A stretch of DNA of 64,000 nucleotides. Origin: an uncultured Bacilli bacterium (GTDB lineage: Bacteria > Bacillota_I > Bacilli_A > RF39 > UBA660). The notes under the pieces are model-generated. The model searched no databases, had not been told where the DNA came from, and saw only the letters and a list, made by a program, of their open reading frames with translations. This document shows, in pieces, positions 39,118-47,798 of the stretch. Within the stretch, counting starts at the first letter, position 1. Every line of letters begins with the position of its first letter. The DNA is taken from assembly GCA_934162125.1 (NCBI GenBank), contig CAKPHU010000002.1:1-64000 (forward strand), given 5' to 3'. Both the position numbers and the translations under genes were made by a program.

Positions 39118-40003
39118 TTATAACCTCCAAAAAGCATTCCGCAAACGCTAAAGTTGAGTTCAAAACCTCTGTTGTCGTACTCTCATAACCACCTATTTCA
39201 ATTAAAATTGTTCTATTAGAAAAATCTTGATTATAAACTCCGTTCACAGTTGGTCCTCCTTTTTTATAAATACCTTTAGAAAGTCCTGGATATTTTTCAT
39301 TTAACTTATTATTTATTTTCTCTGTAAAAGCTAAGTTCTCTTCATATCCTTCATTTTCTAAACCTATTAAAAATATTGTTCTGGCATAATCTTTTCCTTC
39401 TATATTTATATATGTTCGATCATGTTCCAAACTATCTCGATGAACATCAATAAAATATTTAAGACTAGGATGCATCACAATAACATCTTCTAAAAAGACT
39501 CTACTAGCTCTATAACTATAAACGTATTTCCAATTATTATTAGCTAAAACTTCACTAATTCTTCTCTCTTCCACAATCGTTGGATAACTATTTTTTTGAA
39601 AAACTTCTTCTAAAATATAATCTGCCATCATAACTGATGGTCTAACATCATACTCCGCAAAGGTAGATGCCTTATATTCTTCAGTTTGATGTGAATTATA
39701 AATATATATAAGTGGTTCTTTATTTACTATCTCCGGTTTTTCTTCTTTAATCTCTTGAAAAGTCTTTTCTATGTAATTATTTTGTAAATAAAAGACTGGA
39801 TCCTTTGGTACATCAATATTAAACATTTTCTTTTTCTCATAACTATTTAATAGTATTTTAACTAATCTCTTATCATCAATTGAAATATCAGTCTTCTCTA
39901 AAAACTTAAAAGTTCCCACTAAAACCAAAACTATTATTATAGATAAAACAGGTACTTTAAAGTCCCTCTTTTTTCGTCTTTTTGATATAAATTTCTTTCT
40001 CAT
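39101..40003 (-). CDS. spoIIP: Stage II sporulation protein P (peptidoglycan hydrolase)
   Basis: 300 residues with an N-terminal membrane anchor (about 18-36) and the SpoIIP domain: I-Y-N-S-H-Q-T-E-E-Y (His ligand), Y-F-I-D-V-H-R-D-S and I-L-I-E-I-G-G-Y-E-S-T. SpoIIP is an amidase and endopeptidase that, with SpoIID and SpoIIM, degrades peptidoglycan during engulfment in the mother cell. Lies between gpr and yqxA as in Bacillus. Confidence 0.95.
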   Translation of the reverse strand: MRKKFISKRRKKRDFKVPVLSIIIVLVLVGTFKFLEKTDISIDDKRLVKILLNSYEKKKMFNIDVPKDPVFYLQNNYIEKTFQEIKEEKPEIVNKEPLIYIYNSHQTEEYKASTFAEYDVRPSVMMADYILEEVFQKNSYPTIVEERRISEVLANNNWKYVYSYRASRVFLEDVIVMHPSLKYFIDVHRDSLEHDRTYINIEGKDYARTIFLIGLENEGYEENLAFTEKINNKLNEKYPGLSKGIYKKGGPTVNGVYNQDFSNRTILIEIGGYESTTTEVLNSTLAFAECFLEVINEGEN

Positions 40004-40041
40004 CTTATATCACCAATTATATGATAATATTTTAGTTCTGC

Positions 40042-40899
40042 TTATTCTGTCGAATTAAATGCTTGATGTAAACTTTTATTTATTCCTCCTCCAAGTAAAG
40101 TTCCAAATTTTTCAATTAAAAAATCTATTTCTTTTGGTGTCACTATAAATGTATCATAACCATCATTACTTAATATTTCATCAATCTTTTTATTACTATA
40201 ATCATCTAGTTTCTCTAATGTCTCCTTAACGATTGTTGCCGCATCAACTACTGTTGGTACTCCTATCGCAATTACTGGAATACCTAAAGATTCATAACTA
40301 ATCTCTCCTCTATCATTTCCAATCCCACTACCAGGATTTATTCCTGAATCTGTAATTTGAATAGTTTTATTTACTCTATCAACTGAAGATGAAGCTAAAG
40401 CATCAATAATAATTAAAAAAGAAATAGAAACTTCTTTAATAAGACCTTTAATAAAAGAAATAGTCTCCACTCCTGTCGTTCCAATCACTCCAGGACTCAT
40501 ACTACAAACATTAACATAACCATCTTGAACATCACCTAGTTCAAATAAATGTCTCGTTACTAAAATATTAGAAATAACTTCTGGCCCTAATGCATCAGGT
40601 GTAGAATAACTATTTCCAAGTCCCACTACCATTATCTTTTCTTTTTTAAGATCATACTTTTCTAAAAACTTTTTAAACTCCAAAATAAAAGTTTCTTGAA
40701 CCTTCTTATAATTATCTTTATCTGTTATATCACTAAAAGAAATAGTCACATAGTTTTCTTCTCTCTTCCCATCTACCACTACTCTATCTACGACAATATT
40801 GTCATTTTCTTCATGTTTAAAAGAACTAAAATTACTATCTAACTTTTCAATTATTAAATCTGTTCTACAATTAAATTTATCTAAATCAATCGTATGCAT
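40042..40899 (-). CDS. gpr: Germination protease GPR
   Basis: 285 residues from ATG 40899 (GGGTGAT upstream; a TTG 12 nt earlier overlaps that site). N-terminal R-T-D-L, then V-V-G-L-G-N and the characteristic I-I-D-A-L-A-S-S-S...I-Q-I-T-D-S-G-I-N-P-G-S-G-I-G-N. GPR degrades small acid-soluble spore proteins at germination. Its presence implies a spore-forming lineage. Transcribed divergently from rpsT, as in B. subtilis; no clear sigma-G promoter was seen. Confidence 0.95.
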   Translation of the reverse strand: MHTIDLDKFNCRTDLIIEKLDSNFSSFKHEENDNIVVDRVVVDGKREENYVTISFSDITDKDNYKKVQETFILEFKKFLEKYDLKKEKIMVVGLGNSYSTPDALGPEVISNILVTRHLFELGDVQDGYVNVCSMSPGVIGTTGVETISFIKGLIKEVSISFLIIIDALASSSVDRVNKTIQITDSGINPGSGIGNDRGEISYESLGIPVIAIGVPTVVDAATIVKETLEKLDDYSNKKIDEILSNDGYDTFIVTPKEIDFLIEKFGTLLGGGINKSLHQAFNSTE

Positions 40900-40942
40900 C
40901 TTATCACCCAATTTTATTATTTGTAAAAATCATAAATTTTAT

Positions 40943-40971
40943 TTGCTTTTTTATGATATATTTGATAAAAT
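40943..40971 (+). promoter_or_regulatory. rpsT promoter
   Basis: TTGCTT, 17-bp spacer ending TGA, TAAAAT on the plus strand, 30 bp before the rpsT start. Confidence 0.75.
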
Positions 40972-41001
40972 TAATATGTTTATAAAAAGTGAGGTGAAAA
41001 T

Positions 41002-41265
41002 ATGCCAAATATTAAAAGTGCTAAGAAACGTATGCGTTCTAATAGCAAGAAAGCTGATGTAAATACTTTAGTATCATCAAGTATGAAAACAGCAATCAAA
41101 AAATTCGAAAAAGAAGTAAAAGCTGGAAACAAAGAAACAGCTAGTGATGCTTTAAATGTTGCTTTACAAAGAATTGATAAAGCTGTTGGAAGCAATCTAG
41201 TTCACAAAAATAAAGCAGCTCGCTTAAAATCAAGACTTACAAAAATAAAAAATGAATTAAAATAA
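41002..41265 (+). CDS. rpsT: 30S ribosomal protein S20
   Basis: 87 residues: M-P-N-I-K-S-A-K-K-R-M-R, then T-A-I-K-K-F and I-D-K-A-V-G...N-K-A-A-R-L-K-S-R-L, the standard S20 pattern. It binds the 5' domain of 16S rRNA. AGTGAGGTGA gives a good ribosome binding site. Own promoter and terminator. Confidence 0.97.
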   Translation: MPNIKSAKKRMRSNSKKADVNTLVSSSMKTAIKKFEKEVKAGNKETASDALNVALQRIDKAVGSNLVHKNKAARLKSRLTKIKNELK

Positions 41266-41266
41266 G

Positions 41267-41290
41267 AAGTCGCTAACACGACTTTTTTCT
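41267..41290 (+). terminator. rpsT terminator
   Basis: AAGTCG-CTAACA-CGACTT hairpin followed by a T-rich tail on the plus strand, just after the stop. Confidence 0.85.
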
Positions 41291-41347
41291 TTACATAAAA
41301 ATGAAGTAGCGATAAAATAAATATAGATTATAATCCATGGAGGAATT

Positions 41348-42262
41348 ATGAAAAAACTATTTAAAACTTTATTTATGCTAGGACTTTTATTTATTTTAGC
41401 CGGTCTCATTGTTGAAAAGAAAGAAGTATTATCAGAATTAATTGATTATTTAATAAAAAACAAAGCCAATCAAATAACGGCACCTGAAAAAAATGCTTAT
41501 TATCGTAACTATGACTTCTCATATGTTCAAAATACTACTAATTTTATTCCTGAATGTAAGCAGGATTTATTAAATATCTACTACACTATTATTAATTCAG
41601 GAGTTTCAGAATATGATTTCTTCTGTCATAAAGATTATGATGATTGTATAGCCGATGTCAAAGATATTGCTAACGATCAAGAAACCCTTTCAACTATCAA
41701 CAACTATGTTCATCCTTATAATGGTTTCCAACACATAGAAACAAAGTTTGATAATTATGGTAAGATAACCATCACCATTCAAAAAAGTTACAGTGGTCAA
41801 GATATTAAAGAAGTAAATGCCCAACTAGATTATATTGAAAATAATATTGTTGATAAAAGTAAAAGTACTGAAGATAACATTAGAGCCATTCATGATTATA
41901 TAATAAATAATACTAAGTATGATAAAAATCATGAAGAAAATAATAAATCAGAAACAGCCTTTGGAGCTCTTATAAATGGTTATAGTATTTGTGGTGGTTA
42001 TACAGATGCCATGGAATTAATGTTAGAAAGACTAAATATTGAATCCTATAAAGTATCAAGTTCTACTCATATTTGGAATGCCGTTAACTTAAATGATAAA
42101 TGGTACCACATAGATCTAACATGGGACGATCCTGTTACTGAAAATGGTACGGACATTCTAGATGATAGTTTCTTCTTAATTGATACAAAGAAATTACTTG
42201 AAATAGAACCAAAAGAACACAACTTTAATGAAGATGCTTATGCAGAATTAAAAACTGCTTAA
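41348..42262 (+). CDS. Secreted transglutaminase-like protein
   Basis: 304 residues; GGAGG is 4 nt before the ATG. N-terminal signal anchor (about 8-24), helical linker, then a transglutaminase-like domain (about 170-285): Cys in Y-S-I-C-G-G-Y-T-D-A, His in S-T-H-I-W-N-A-V, Asp in W-Y-H-I-D-L-T-W-D-D-P. All three catalytic positions are present. Likely extracytoplasmic, acting on surface proteins or peptidoglycan peptides, as protease or crosslinker. Confidence 0.8.
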   Translation: MKKLFKTLFMLGLLFILAGLIVEKKEVLSELIDYLIKNKANQITAPEKNAYYRNYDFSYVQNTTNFIPECKQDLLNIYYTIINSGVSEYDFFCHKDYDDCIADVKDIANDQETLSTINNYVHPYNGFQHIETKFDNYGKITITIQKSYSGQDIKEVNAQLDYIENNIVDKSKSTEDNIRAIHDYIINNTKYDKNHEENNKSETAFGALINGYSICGGYTDAMELMLERLNIESYKVSSSTHIWNAVNLNDKWYHIDLTWDDPVTENGTDILDDSFFLIDTKKLLEIEPKEHNFNEDAYAELKTA

Positions 42263-42300
42263 AAAAAGATGTTAGAATCAAATCTAACATCTATTTTTTT
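42261..42300. terminator. Bidirectional terminator between the transglutaminase and miaA genes
   Basis: AGATGTTAGA / TCTAACATCT with 5-nt loop, A-tract before and T-tract after, serving both converging genes; overlaps the miaA stop. Confidence 0.85.
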
Positions 42301-43163
42301 ATCTCATTATAAACTAACTCAATAGTCTCATTAAAATCATCAAAATCTACATAGAACCATTCTGTATCAAACTGATGAGAAAAGAATGTAATCTGTCTTT
42401 TAGCATATCTTCTTGAATTAAGTTTAATCTCCTTAATAACATCTTCTAAATTCTTATTATTAAAAAGATATTCATAAAACTCTTTATAACCAATAGCTGA
42501 GTTAAGAATTCTAGAGCTCAAATAATCATCATTTAAGCCCTTAACTTCATCAACTAAACCATCTTCAATCATTTTATCTACTCGAGCATTAATGCGTTCA
42601 TAAAGCCTTGGTCTATCTGTTGTAAGACCTATTACCTTAATTGGATAAAGGCAAACATTCTTCTCAGTTCCAATAACTTCTCCATTTTCATATTTATTAA
42701 GTAATCTAATAAGTCTCTTACGATTATTAATATGAATATTTATATCTGGATAATATAACTTTAATTTCTCCATAATATCTTCATTAGTTAAATCTTCATA
42801 ATCATTATAAATAGTACCTTCTGTAAATTGATAATTATAAAGTGCTGCCTTAATATATAATCCACTACCACCTACAATAATTACTCTCTTACCACGATCA
42901 GTAATCTTTTTTATTAATTTACGTACATCTTTTTGATAATCATAAACACTATAAGGATCATTAACATCTTTAATATCTACTAAATGATGAACTACCTCAT
43001 TTCTCTCTTCTAAAGTAGGTTTAGCACTACCTATATCCAATCTTTTATAAATTGCGACAGAATCGCCATTAATAATTTCTGCATCAAGTCTTTTTGCCAA
43101 CTCAATACTAAGTTTTGTTTTTCCTACACCAGTAGGTCCAACTATTACAATAATATCTTTCAT
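42291..43163 (-). CDS. miaA: tRNA dimethylallyltransferase MiaA
   Basis: 290 residues: P-loop V-G-P-T-G-V-G-K-T-K-L, catalytic I-I-N-G-D-S-V-A-I-Y, then D-I-G-S-A-K-P-T and R-A-R-V-D-K. MiaA adds the dimethylallyl group to A37 of tRNAs reading UNN codons. It follows mutL by 8 nt, a common arrangement (mutSL-miaA). Near the lower end of usual length. Confidence 0.95.
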   Translation of the reverse strand: MKDIIVIVGPTGVGKTKLSIELAKRLDAEIINGDSVAIYKRLDIGSAKPTLEERNEVVHHLVDIKDVNDPYSVYDYQKDVRKLIKKITDRGKRVIIVGGSGLYIKAALYNYQFTEGTIYNDYEDLTNEDIMEKLKLYYPDINIHINNRKRLIRLLNKYENGEVIGTEKNVCLYPIKVIGLTTDRPRLYERINARVDKMIEDGLVDEVKGLNDDYLSSRILNSAIGYKEFYEYLFNNKNLEDVIKEIKLNSRRYAKRQITFFSHQFDTEWFYVDFDDFNETIELVYNEIKK

Positions 43164-43171
43164 CTTCTCAC

Positions 43172-44953
43172 CTAATCCAAAGCCCTTTTAAATAACTTCT
43201 CTAAATCATATTTTGTATAAGTAATAATTGTTGGTCTTCCATGTGGACAAGTAAATGGATTTTCACACTTTCTAAGCTCATTTAAAAGCCATACTTGATC
43301 AGCATATGAAATATAATCATTAGCTTTAACAGACATTCTACAAGCCATAGTAGCAGCCATTCTCCATACAAACTCATCAAAATTAAAATCTTCTTTAACT
43401 GAAACAATATCTACTACTTTTCTAATACATTCTTCGGCAATATCTTCACTAATCCAACTAGGATGACTCCTAATAATAATTGTATTATTTCCAAACTCTT
43501 CTGCATTAAATCCATACTTTTCTAAAATATCAAAGTTTTCTCTAACAATTAAAAATTCCGGACCTGTAAGTTCTATCTTTATTGGTACTAATAAATCAAC
43601 CACAACTTTATCTTTTCTTAATGCATTAAGAACTTTCTCATAATTAATTCTTTCTGCTGCGGCATGTTGATCAATAATAAACATTCCATCTTCATTTTCC
43701 GCAATAATATATGTCAAATAAACTATTCCTCTAGGAACCATTTCTTTAATACGATATTCTCTTATCTCTTCTACTGGCTTCTCCTCTTCACTTACTTCAC
43801 TATCACTAGTACTATCTTCATTAACCTCAAAAGAAAGTCGTACTTCTTCATATTTTGGTCTATCTTCTTTAACTACTTCTTCATAATCGTTATTTTCTCG
43901 AACCTTATTAATCTGTTCCTTAACTTCATTAATTGAAGAAGTATCACGAACTGCTGCCGTTGGAATCAAAGTAAGTTCTTCCAACTTCTTAGTAACTACC
44001 TCTGTAATTAGTTGTTTTAAAGAATCCATCTTCGAAAACTTAATATCCATCTTAGTTGGATGAATATTAATATCTATAAGTATTGGATCAACATCTATAT
44101 TTAAAACTACTATTGGAAACTTATCCTTTGGAATATATGTATGATAACATTCTGTAATAATCTTATTTAAATCATTATTACGTATTACTCTTCCATTAAC
44201 TAATGTTGTAATAGCACTTCTATTACTCTTAGTAACTTCTGGATATGATATATAACCACTTACATAGTAATCATCATTTTCTTTTTGAACTTCAATCATT
44301 TTCTTTGAAACATCAACACCGTATATTTGATAAATTACTTTAAGTAGATCCCCACTACCATCTGTTGCTAATAAAACTTTATCATTATTAGTTAAAGTGA
44401 ATTTAATATCTGGATGAGCAAGAGCCATCTTATTAACATATTCAACTATATTTGCTAACTCTACATACAAGTTCTTTAAGTATTTAAGTCTAACTGGTGT
44501 ATTATAAAATAGATCACTTACGGTAATAATAGTGCCCTTCTGTAAATCACTACCTGTAACTTCCATATTCTCTCCCCCAGATAATGTTACAATTGTTCCA
44601 ACATTACCATCTGAAGTTTTAAGTCTAACATTAGAAACAGAGGCTATTGAAGGTAAAGCCTCTCCTCTAAAACCTAAAGACTCAATATAGAATAAGTCAT
44701 CTAATTTTTTTAATTTAGAAGTTGCATGTCTAAGAAAAGCCATCTTAGCATCTTCTCTATCCATACCAATTCCATTATCACTAACCACTATTTCTTTTAC
44801 TCCAGAATCCGTTAGTTTAATACTTATCTCATTACTTTGTGCATCGATTGCATTCTCCACTAACTCTTTAACAACATTCATTGTCTTTTCAACAACTTCT
44901 CCTGCTGCTATCTTATTAGCAAGAACCTCATCCATTACTGCTATTTTACTCAT
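43172..44953 (-). CDS. mutL: DNA mismatch repair protein MutL
   Basis: 593 residues. GHKL ATPase: E-L-V-E-N-A-I-D-A, D-N-G-I-G-M and G-F-R-G-E-A-L. The C-terminal endonuclease motif D-Q-H-A-A-A-E-R-I-N-Y-E and C-P-H-G-R-P-T are present, so this is a nicking MutL as in organisms without MutH. Acidic linker at about 350-390. mutS is not adjacent upstream; a prepilin-like gene is, 16 nt away. Confidence 0.95.
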   Translation of the reverse strand: MSKIAVMDEVLANKIAAGEVVEKTMNVVKELVENAIDAQSNEISIKLTDSGVKEIVVSDNGIGMDREDAKMAFLRHATSKLKKLDDLFYIESLGFRGEALPSIASVSNVRLKTSDGNVGTIVTLSGGENMEVTGSDLQKGTIITVSDLFYNTPVRLKYLKNLYVELANIVEYVNKMALAHPDIKFTLTNNDKVLLATDGSGDLLKVIYQIYGVDVSKKMIEVQKENDDYYVSGYISYPEVTKSNRSAITTLVNGRVIRNNDLNKIITECYHTYIPKDKFPIVVLNIDVDPILIDINIHPTKMDIKFSKMDSLKQLITEVVTKKLEELTLIPTAAVRDTSSINEVKEQINKVRENNDYEEVVKEDRPKYEEVRLSFEVNEDSTSDSEVSEEEKPVEEIREYRIKEMVPRGIVYLTYIIAENEDGMFIIDQHAAAERINYEKVLNALRKDKVVVDLLVPIKIELTGPEFLIVRENFDILEKYGFNAEEFGNNTIIIRSHPSWISEDIAEECIRKVVDIVSVKEDFNFDEFVWRMAATMACRMSVKANDYISYADQVWLLNELRKCENPFTCPHGRPTIITYTKYDLEKLFKRALD

Positions 44954-44969
44954 TTATATCAAATCCCAA

Positions 44970-45482
44970 CTATTTGTAATAAATACCTTTACAACCTTCT
45001 GCTGAATTATACTTATCAGTTTTAACAGTCTTATTACCCTCATCATCTATTTCTTCATAAGAAATATCACTTTTATTTCTATCTTTACTATTAAATTTAG
45101 TTTCATATGTACTACATTTTACATTAACACAATAACTATATGAAGGAAGAGCTCCAGCTTCTGTTTTATTTCTGTAAATAGTAACTTCTCCTCCACATTC
45201 TTTAGAGTTATCAACTGGATCAACTAATGTCTCTAAGTATTGTACTTCAGTTAATTCAGTATTAATATCTATTGTAGTTTTTCCCATAACATCTATATTA
45301 TTATCAATAATATAATTTTCTGCTGCTGTTCTAGAATTTTGTTCCATAGTAGCATAATCTTTAAGTCTAGTCTCCTTCAAATACTTACTTACTGCAGGTA
45401 CTCCTACTCCTGCAAGTATTCCAATAATAACTATTACTGCAAGCAATTCAACCATTGTAAACCCTTTTTTACTTAATTTCAT
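44970..45482 (-). CDS. Type IV prepilin-like protein
   Basis: 170 residues. Prepilin peptidase site K-K-G-F-T-M-V-E-L-L (cleavage G|F, Glu at +5) and hydrophobic helix through about 30, then a globular domain with Cys residues (K-E-C-G-G, Y-C-V-N-V-K-C). A pseudopilin or major pilin of a type IV or Com system. No assembly ATPase or prepilin peptidase is in the window. It lies between uvrC and mutL in the same direction. Confidence 0.8.
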   Translation of the reverse strand: MKLSKKGFTMVELLAVIVIIGILAGVGVPAVSKYLKETRLKDYATMEQNSRTAAENYIIDNNIDVMGKTTIDINTELTEVQYLETLVDPVDNSKECGGEVTIYRNKTEAGALPSYSYCVNVKCSTYETKFNSKDRNKSDISYEEIDDEGNKTVKTDKYNSAEGCKGIYYK

Positions 45483-45514
45483 TTTTTAAACCACCTTTCA
45501 TTATCTTTATTATA

Positions 45515-47278
45515 CTATATTTCTTTTAAATAATTAAATAGTTTTTTCGCAACATCTAAAGGAACAGTTTCACTCAATTCTTCTACACTAGCTTCCTTCA
45601 TCTTCTTTAAAGAGCCATACTTTTTAAGTAGTTCTTTTTTTCTAACTTCTCCAATACCACTAACTGCATCAAGAACAGATGATAAAGCTCCTTTTGCCTT
45701 AATATTTCTATGATAACTAATTGCATATCTATGTACTTCTTCTTGAATCCTACTAAAGAACAAGAACAAATTACTACCCTCTTTAACATTAAGGACGCGC
45801 CCCTCTTCATCTATAATTGTATTTGTTTTATGTTTACCATCTTTAACAAGTCCAATTATCTTAATAGATAAACCTAATGAATGAATTATCTCTTTAGCTA
45901 CATTAACCTGTGCAATTCCTCCATCCATAACAATAATATCTGGTGGAGTTAAATTTTCTATTAACACCTTATAATATCTTCGATATAGCACTTCTTTCAT
46001 TGCACTAATATCATCTTTAACAGAAGCATCTATTCGATACTTCCTATACATATCTTTAACTGGTAAAAAGTCCTCATAAACAACCATACCACCTACATAA
46101 TAAGTTCCAAATAAATGTGAATTATCAAAAGCTTCCATTCTCGAAACATTATCACTATGTAATAACTCTTTTAATTCATTAATTGCTTCAATTCTTAAAT
46201 CATCATTCTTTTTTAATGTTTCCTCTTCTTCCATCAAAGCTTCTTTCGCATTTTCTGCAGCTAAATCTAATAATTGTTTTAACTTTCCTCTTTGTGGTGT
46301 ATTAACTTTAATATTTAAATATTTACTAAGTAGTTCTCCATCAATAAAAGAAGGCACTAACAATTCTTTTGGTAATACACCCACTTTTTCATAGAACTTC
46401 AAAATATATTCACACATCTGTTCACTAATATCTATATCACAAGGCAATATATCTTTGTTACGTCCAACTAATAAACCATCTCTAACAAAAAAGATCTGGA
46501 CAGATAAATAATTCTTATCTACATAATAATTAACTAAGTCAAAATTACAATTCTGATTTAAATCTATCTTCTGTTTCTTCAAAGTAATATCTATATCATC
46601 AAGCATATTTTTAAGTTCCAAAGCTCTTTCATAATTAAGTGCTTCACTAGCTCTCTCTATTTCCTTACGCAACTTTTCTTTTATCAATGTACTATTGCCC
46701 TTTAAAAATGAAATAATTTCACTATTCATCTCATCAATAACACTTTTATCAATCTTCTTCGTACAATATCCCAAACATTCATGTATATGATAATAAAGAC
46801 ATAACTCTTTTCCTAAATGTTCACATTTACGTAGTGGATAAAGTCTATTCAACATATTAACCGTTTTTCTAGCTGCCTGTACATTAGGATAAGGTCCATA
46901 TAAATGATTAAGACTCTTTTTTCTCTTAACATTACGAACTACTCTAAGTCTTGGATATGTCTCTTTAGTAAGTTCAATATAAGGATAACTCTTATCATCA
47001 GTAAGCATGATATTATATTTAGGATCATATTTTTTAATAAGTGTAATTTCTAAAATCAAAGACTCTAGTTCTGAAGAAGTAACAATGTATTCAAAATCAT
47101 CTATATCTTCAACTAACATTTTAGTCTTGCCAGTTACTGTCCCCGTAAAATAACTTTTCAATCTATTTTTCAAATTCTTTGCTTTTCCAACATAAATAAT
47201 AACCCCATCTTTATTTTTCATTTGATAACTACCAGGTTTAGTTGGTACTAAAGCTAATTTTTCTCTAAAGTCCTTCAT
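45515..47278 (-). CDS. uvrC: Excinuclease ABC subunit C
   Basis: 587 residues. N-terminal GIY-YIG nuclease (G-S-Y-Q-M...I-Y-V-G-K-A-K-N-L-K-N-R), UVR region near 195-235 (A-L-N-Y-E-R-A-L-E-L-K), RNase H-like endonuclease (about 370-520; E-A-F-D-N-S-H and I-V-M-D-G-G) and C-terminal helix-hairpin-helix (V-S-G-I-G-E-V-R-K-K-E-L-L). Makes both incisions in nucleotide excision repair with UvrAB. Intact. Confidence 0.97.
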   Translation of the reverse strand: MKDFREKLALVPTKPGSYQMKNKDGVIIYVGKAKNLKNRLKSYFTGTVTGKTKMLVEDIDDFEYIVTSSELESLILEITLIKKYDPKYNIMLTDDKSYPYIELTKETYPRLRVVRNVKRKKSLNHLYGPYPNVQAARKTVNMLNRLYPLRKCEHLGKELCLYYHIHECLGYCTKKIDKSVIDEMNSEIISFLKGNSTLIKEKLRKEIERASEALNYERALELKNMLDDIDITLKKQKIDLNQNCNFDLVNYYVDKNYLSVQIFFVRDGLLVGRNKDILPCDIDISEQMCEYILKFYEKVGVLPKELLVPSFIDGELLSKYLNIKVNTPQRGKLKQLLDLAAENAKEALMEEEETLKKNDDLRIEAINELKELLHSDNVSRMEAFDNSHLFGTYYVGGMVVYEDFLPVKDMYRKYRIDASVKDDISAMKEVLYRRYYKVLIENLTPPDIIVMDGGIAQVNVAKEIIHSLGLSIKIIGLVKDGKHKTNTIIDEEGRVLNVKEGSNLFLFFSRIQEEVHRYAISYHRNIKAKGALSSVLDAVSGIGEVRKKELLKKYGSLKKMKEASVEELSETVPLDVAKKLFNYLKEI

Positions 47279-47313
47279 AATATCACCACTTTCAATTATA
47301 TCAATATTTAGAT

Positions 47314-47343
47314 AAAAGAAAAAGTAAAACCAAAGTTTTACTT
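47314..47343 (-). terminator. Terminator of the 144-aa lipoprotein gene
   Basis: AAGTAAAAC / GTTTTACTT stem and T-rich tail on the minus strand, just after the stop at 47355. Confidence 0.7.
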
Positions 47344-47354
47344 CTAAATAATTC

Positions 47355-47789
47355 TTATCTTTGATCTTTTGAACATCCTATTAAAATAGGTGTAACTGGA
47401 TCACGATCTTCATAATTAAGTCCTAGTTTTTTATCAGGATCAAAGTAGATACCGCTTTTCTTTGTATCACAAGCTGTACCATCTTCTCCTACAAAGCCAC
47501 TGACATCATACTTATCTTTTAAACTCTCAAGTGAAGCAAAATAAGCGCCATTCTTTTTACTATAATTAATATAGCTTCCATTATCATATATTTCTTTGCC
47601 ATATTGACTCAATTTAGCAAATAAATTATACATTACACTATCTTTTTCAATTCCAGAATCATCTTGTGAAAAAATAATATTAAAATCATCATCTGAATTA
47701 CTAGGCGTCTTTGGTTTATCTTTATTAGAACCACAACCTGTAACACATAAACTTAAAACTAACAAAATAATTACTAAAAACTTTTTCAT
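47355..47789 (-). CDS. Small lipoprotein, possibly pilus-associated
   Basis: 144 residues; lipobox V-T-G-C-G (Cys about 19), disordered K/P/S/D linker, compact domain with Cys in T-A-C-D-T and I-G-C-S-K near the end. The domain has D-S-V-M-Y-N-L-F-A-K-L-S and K-N-G-A-Y-F, like some pilin globular domains. It starts 9 nt after the Cys-rich prepilin gene, so they are co-transcribed. Confidence 0.6.
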   Translation of the reverse strand: MKKFLVIILLVLSLCVTGCGSNKDKPKTPSNSDDDFNIIFSQDDSGIEKDSVMYNLFAKLSQYGKEIYDNGSYINYSKKNGAYFASLESLKDKYDVSGFVGEDGTACDTKKSGIYFDPDKKLGLNYEDRDPVTPILIGCSKDQR

Positions 47790-47798
47790 ATTTTTCTC

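Noticed and set aside
40900..40942. Sigma-G promoter for gpr
   Set aside because: No pair of boxes at proper spacing matches the forespore consensus in this short interval.
41002..41195. Minus-strand ORF over rpsT
   Set aside because: Shadow of the ribosomal protein S20 gene.
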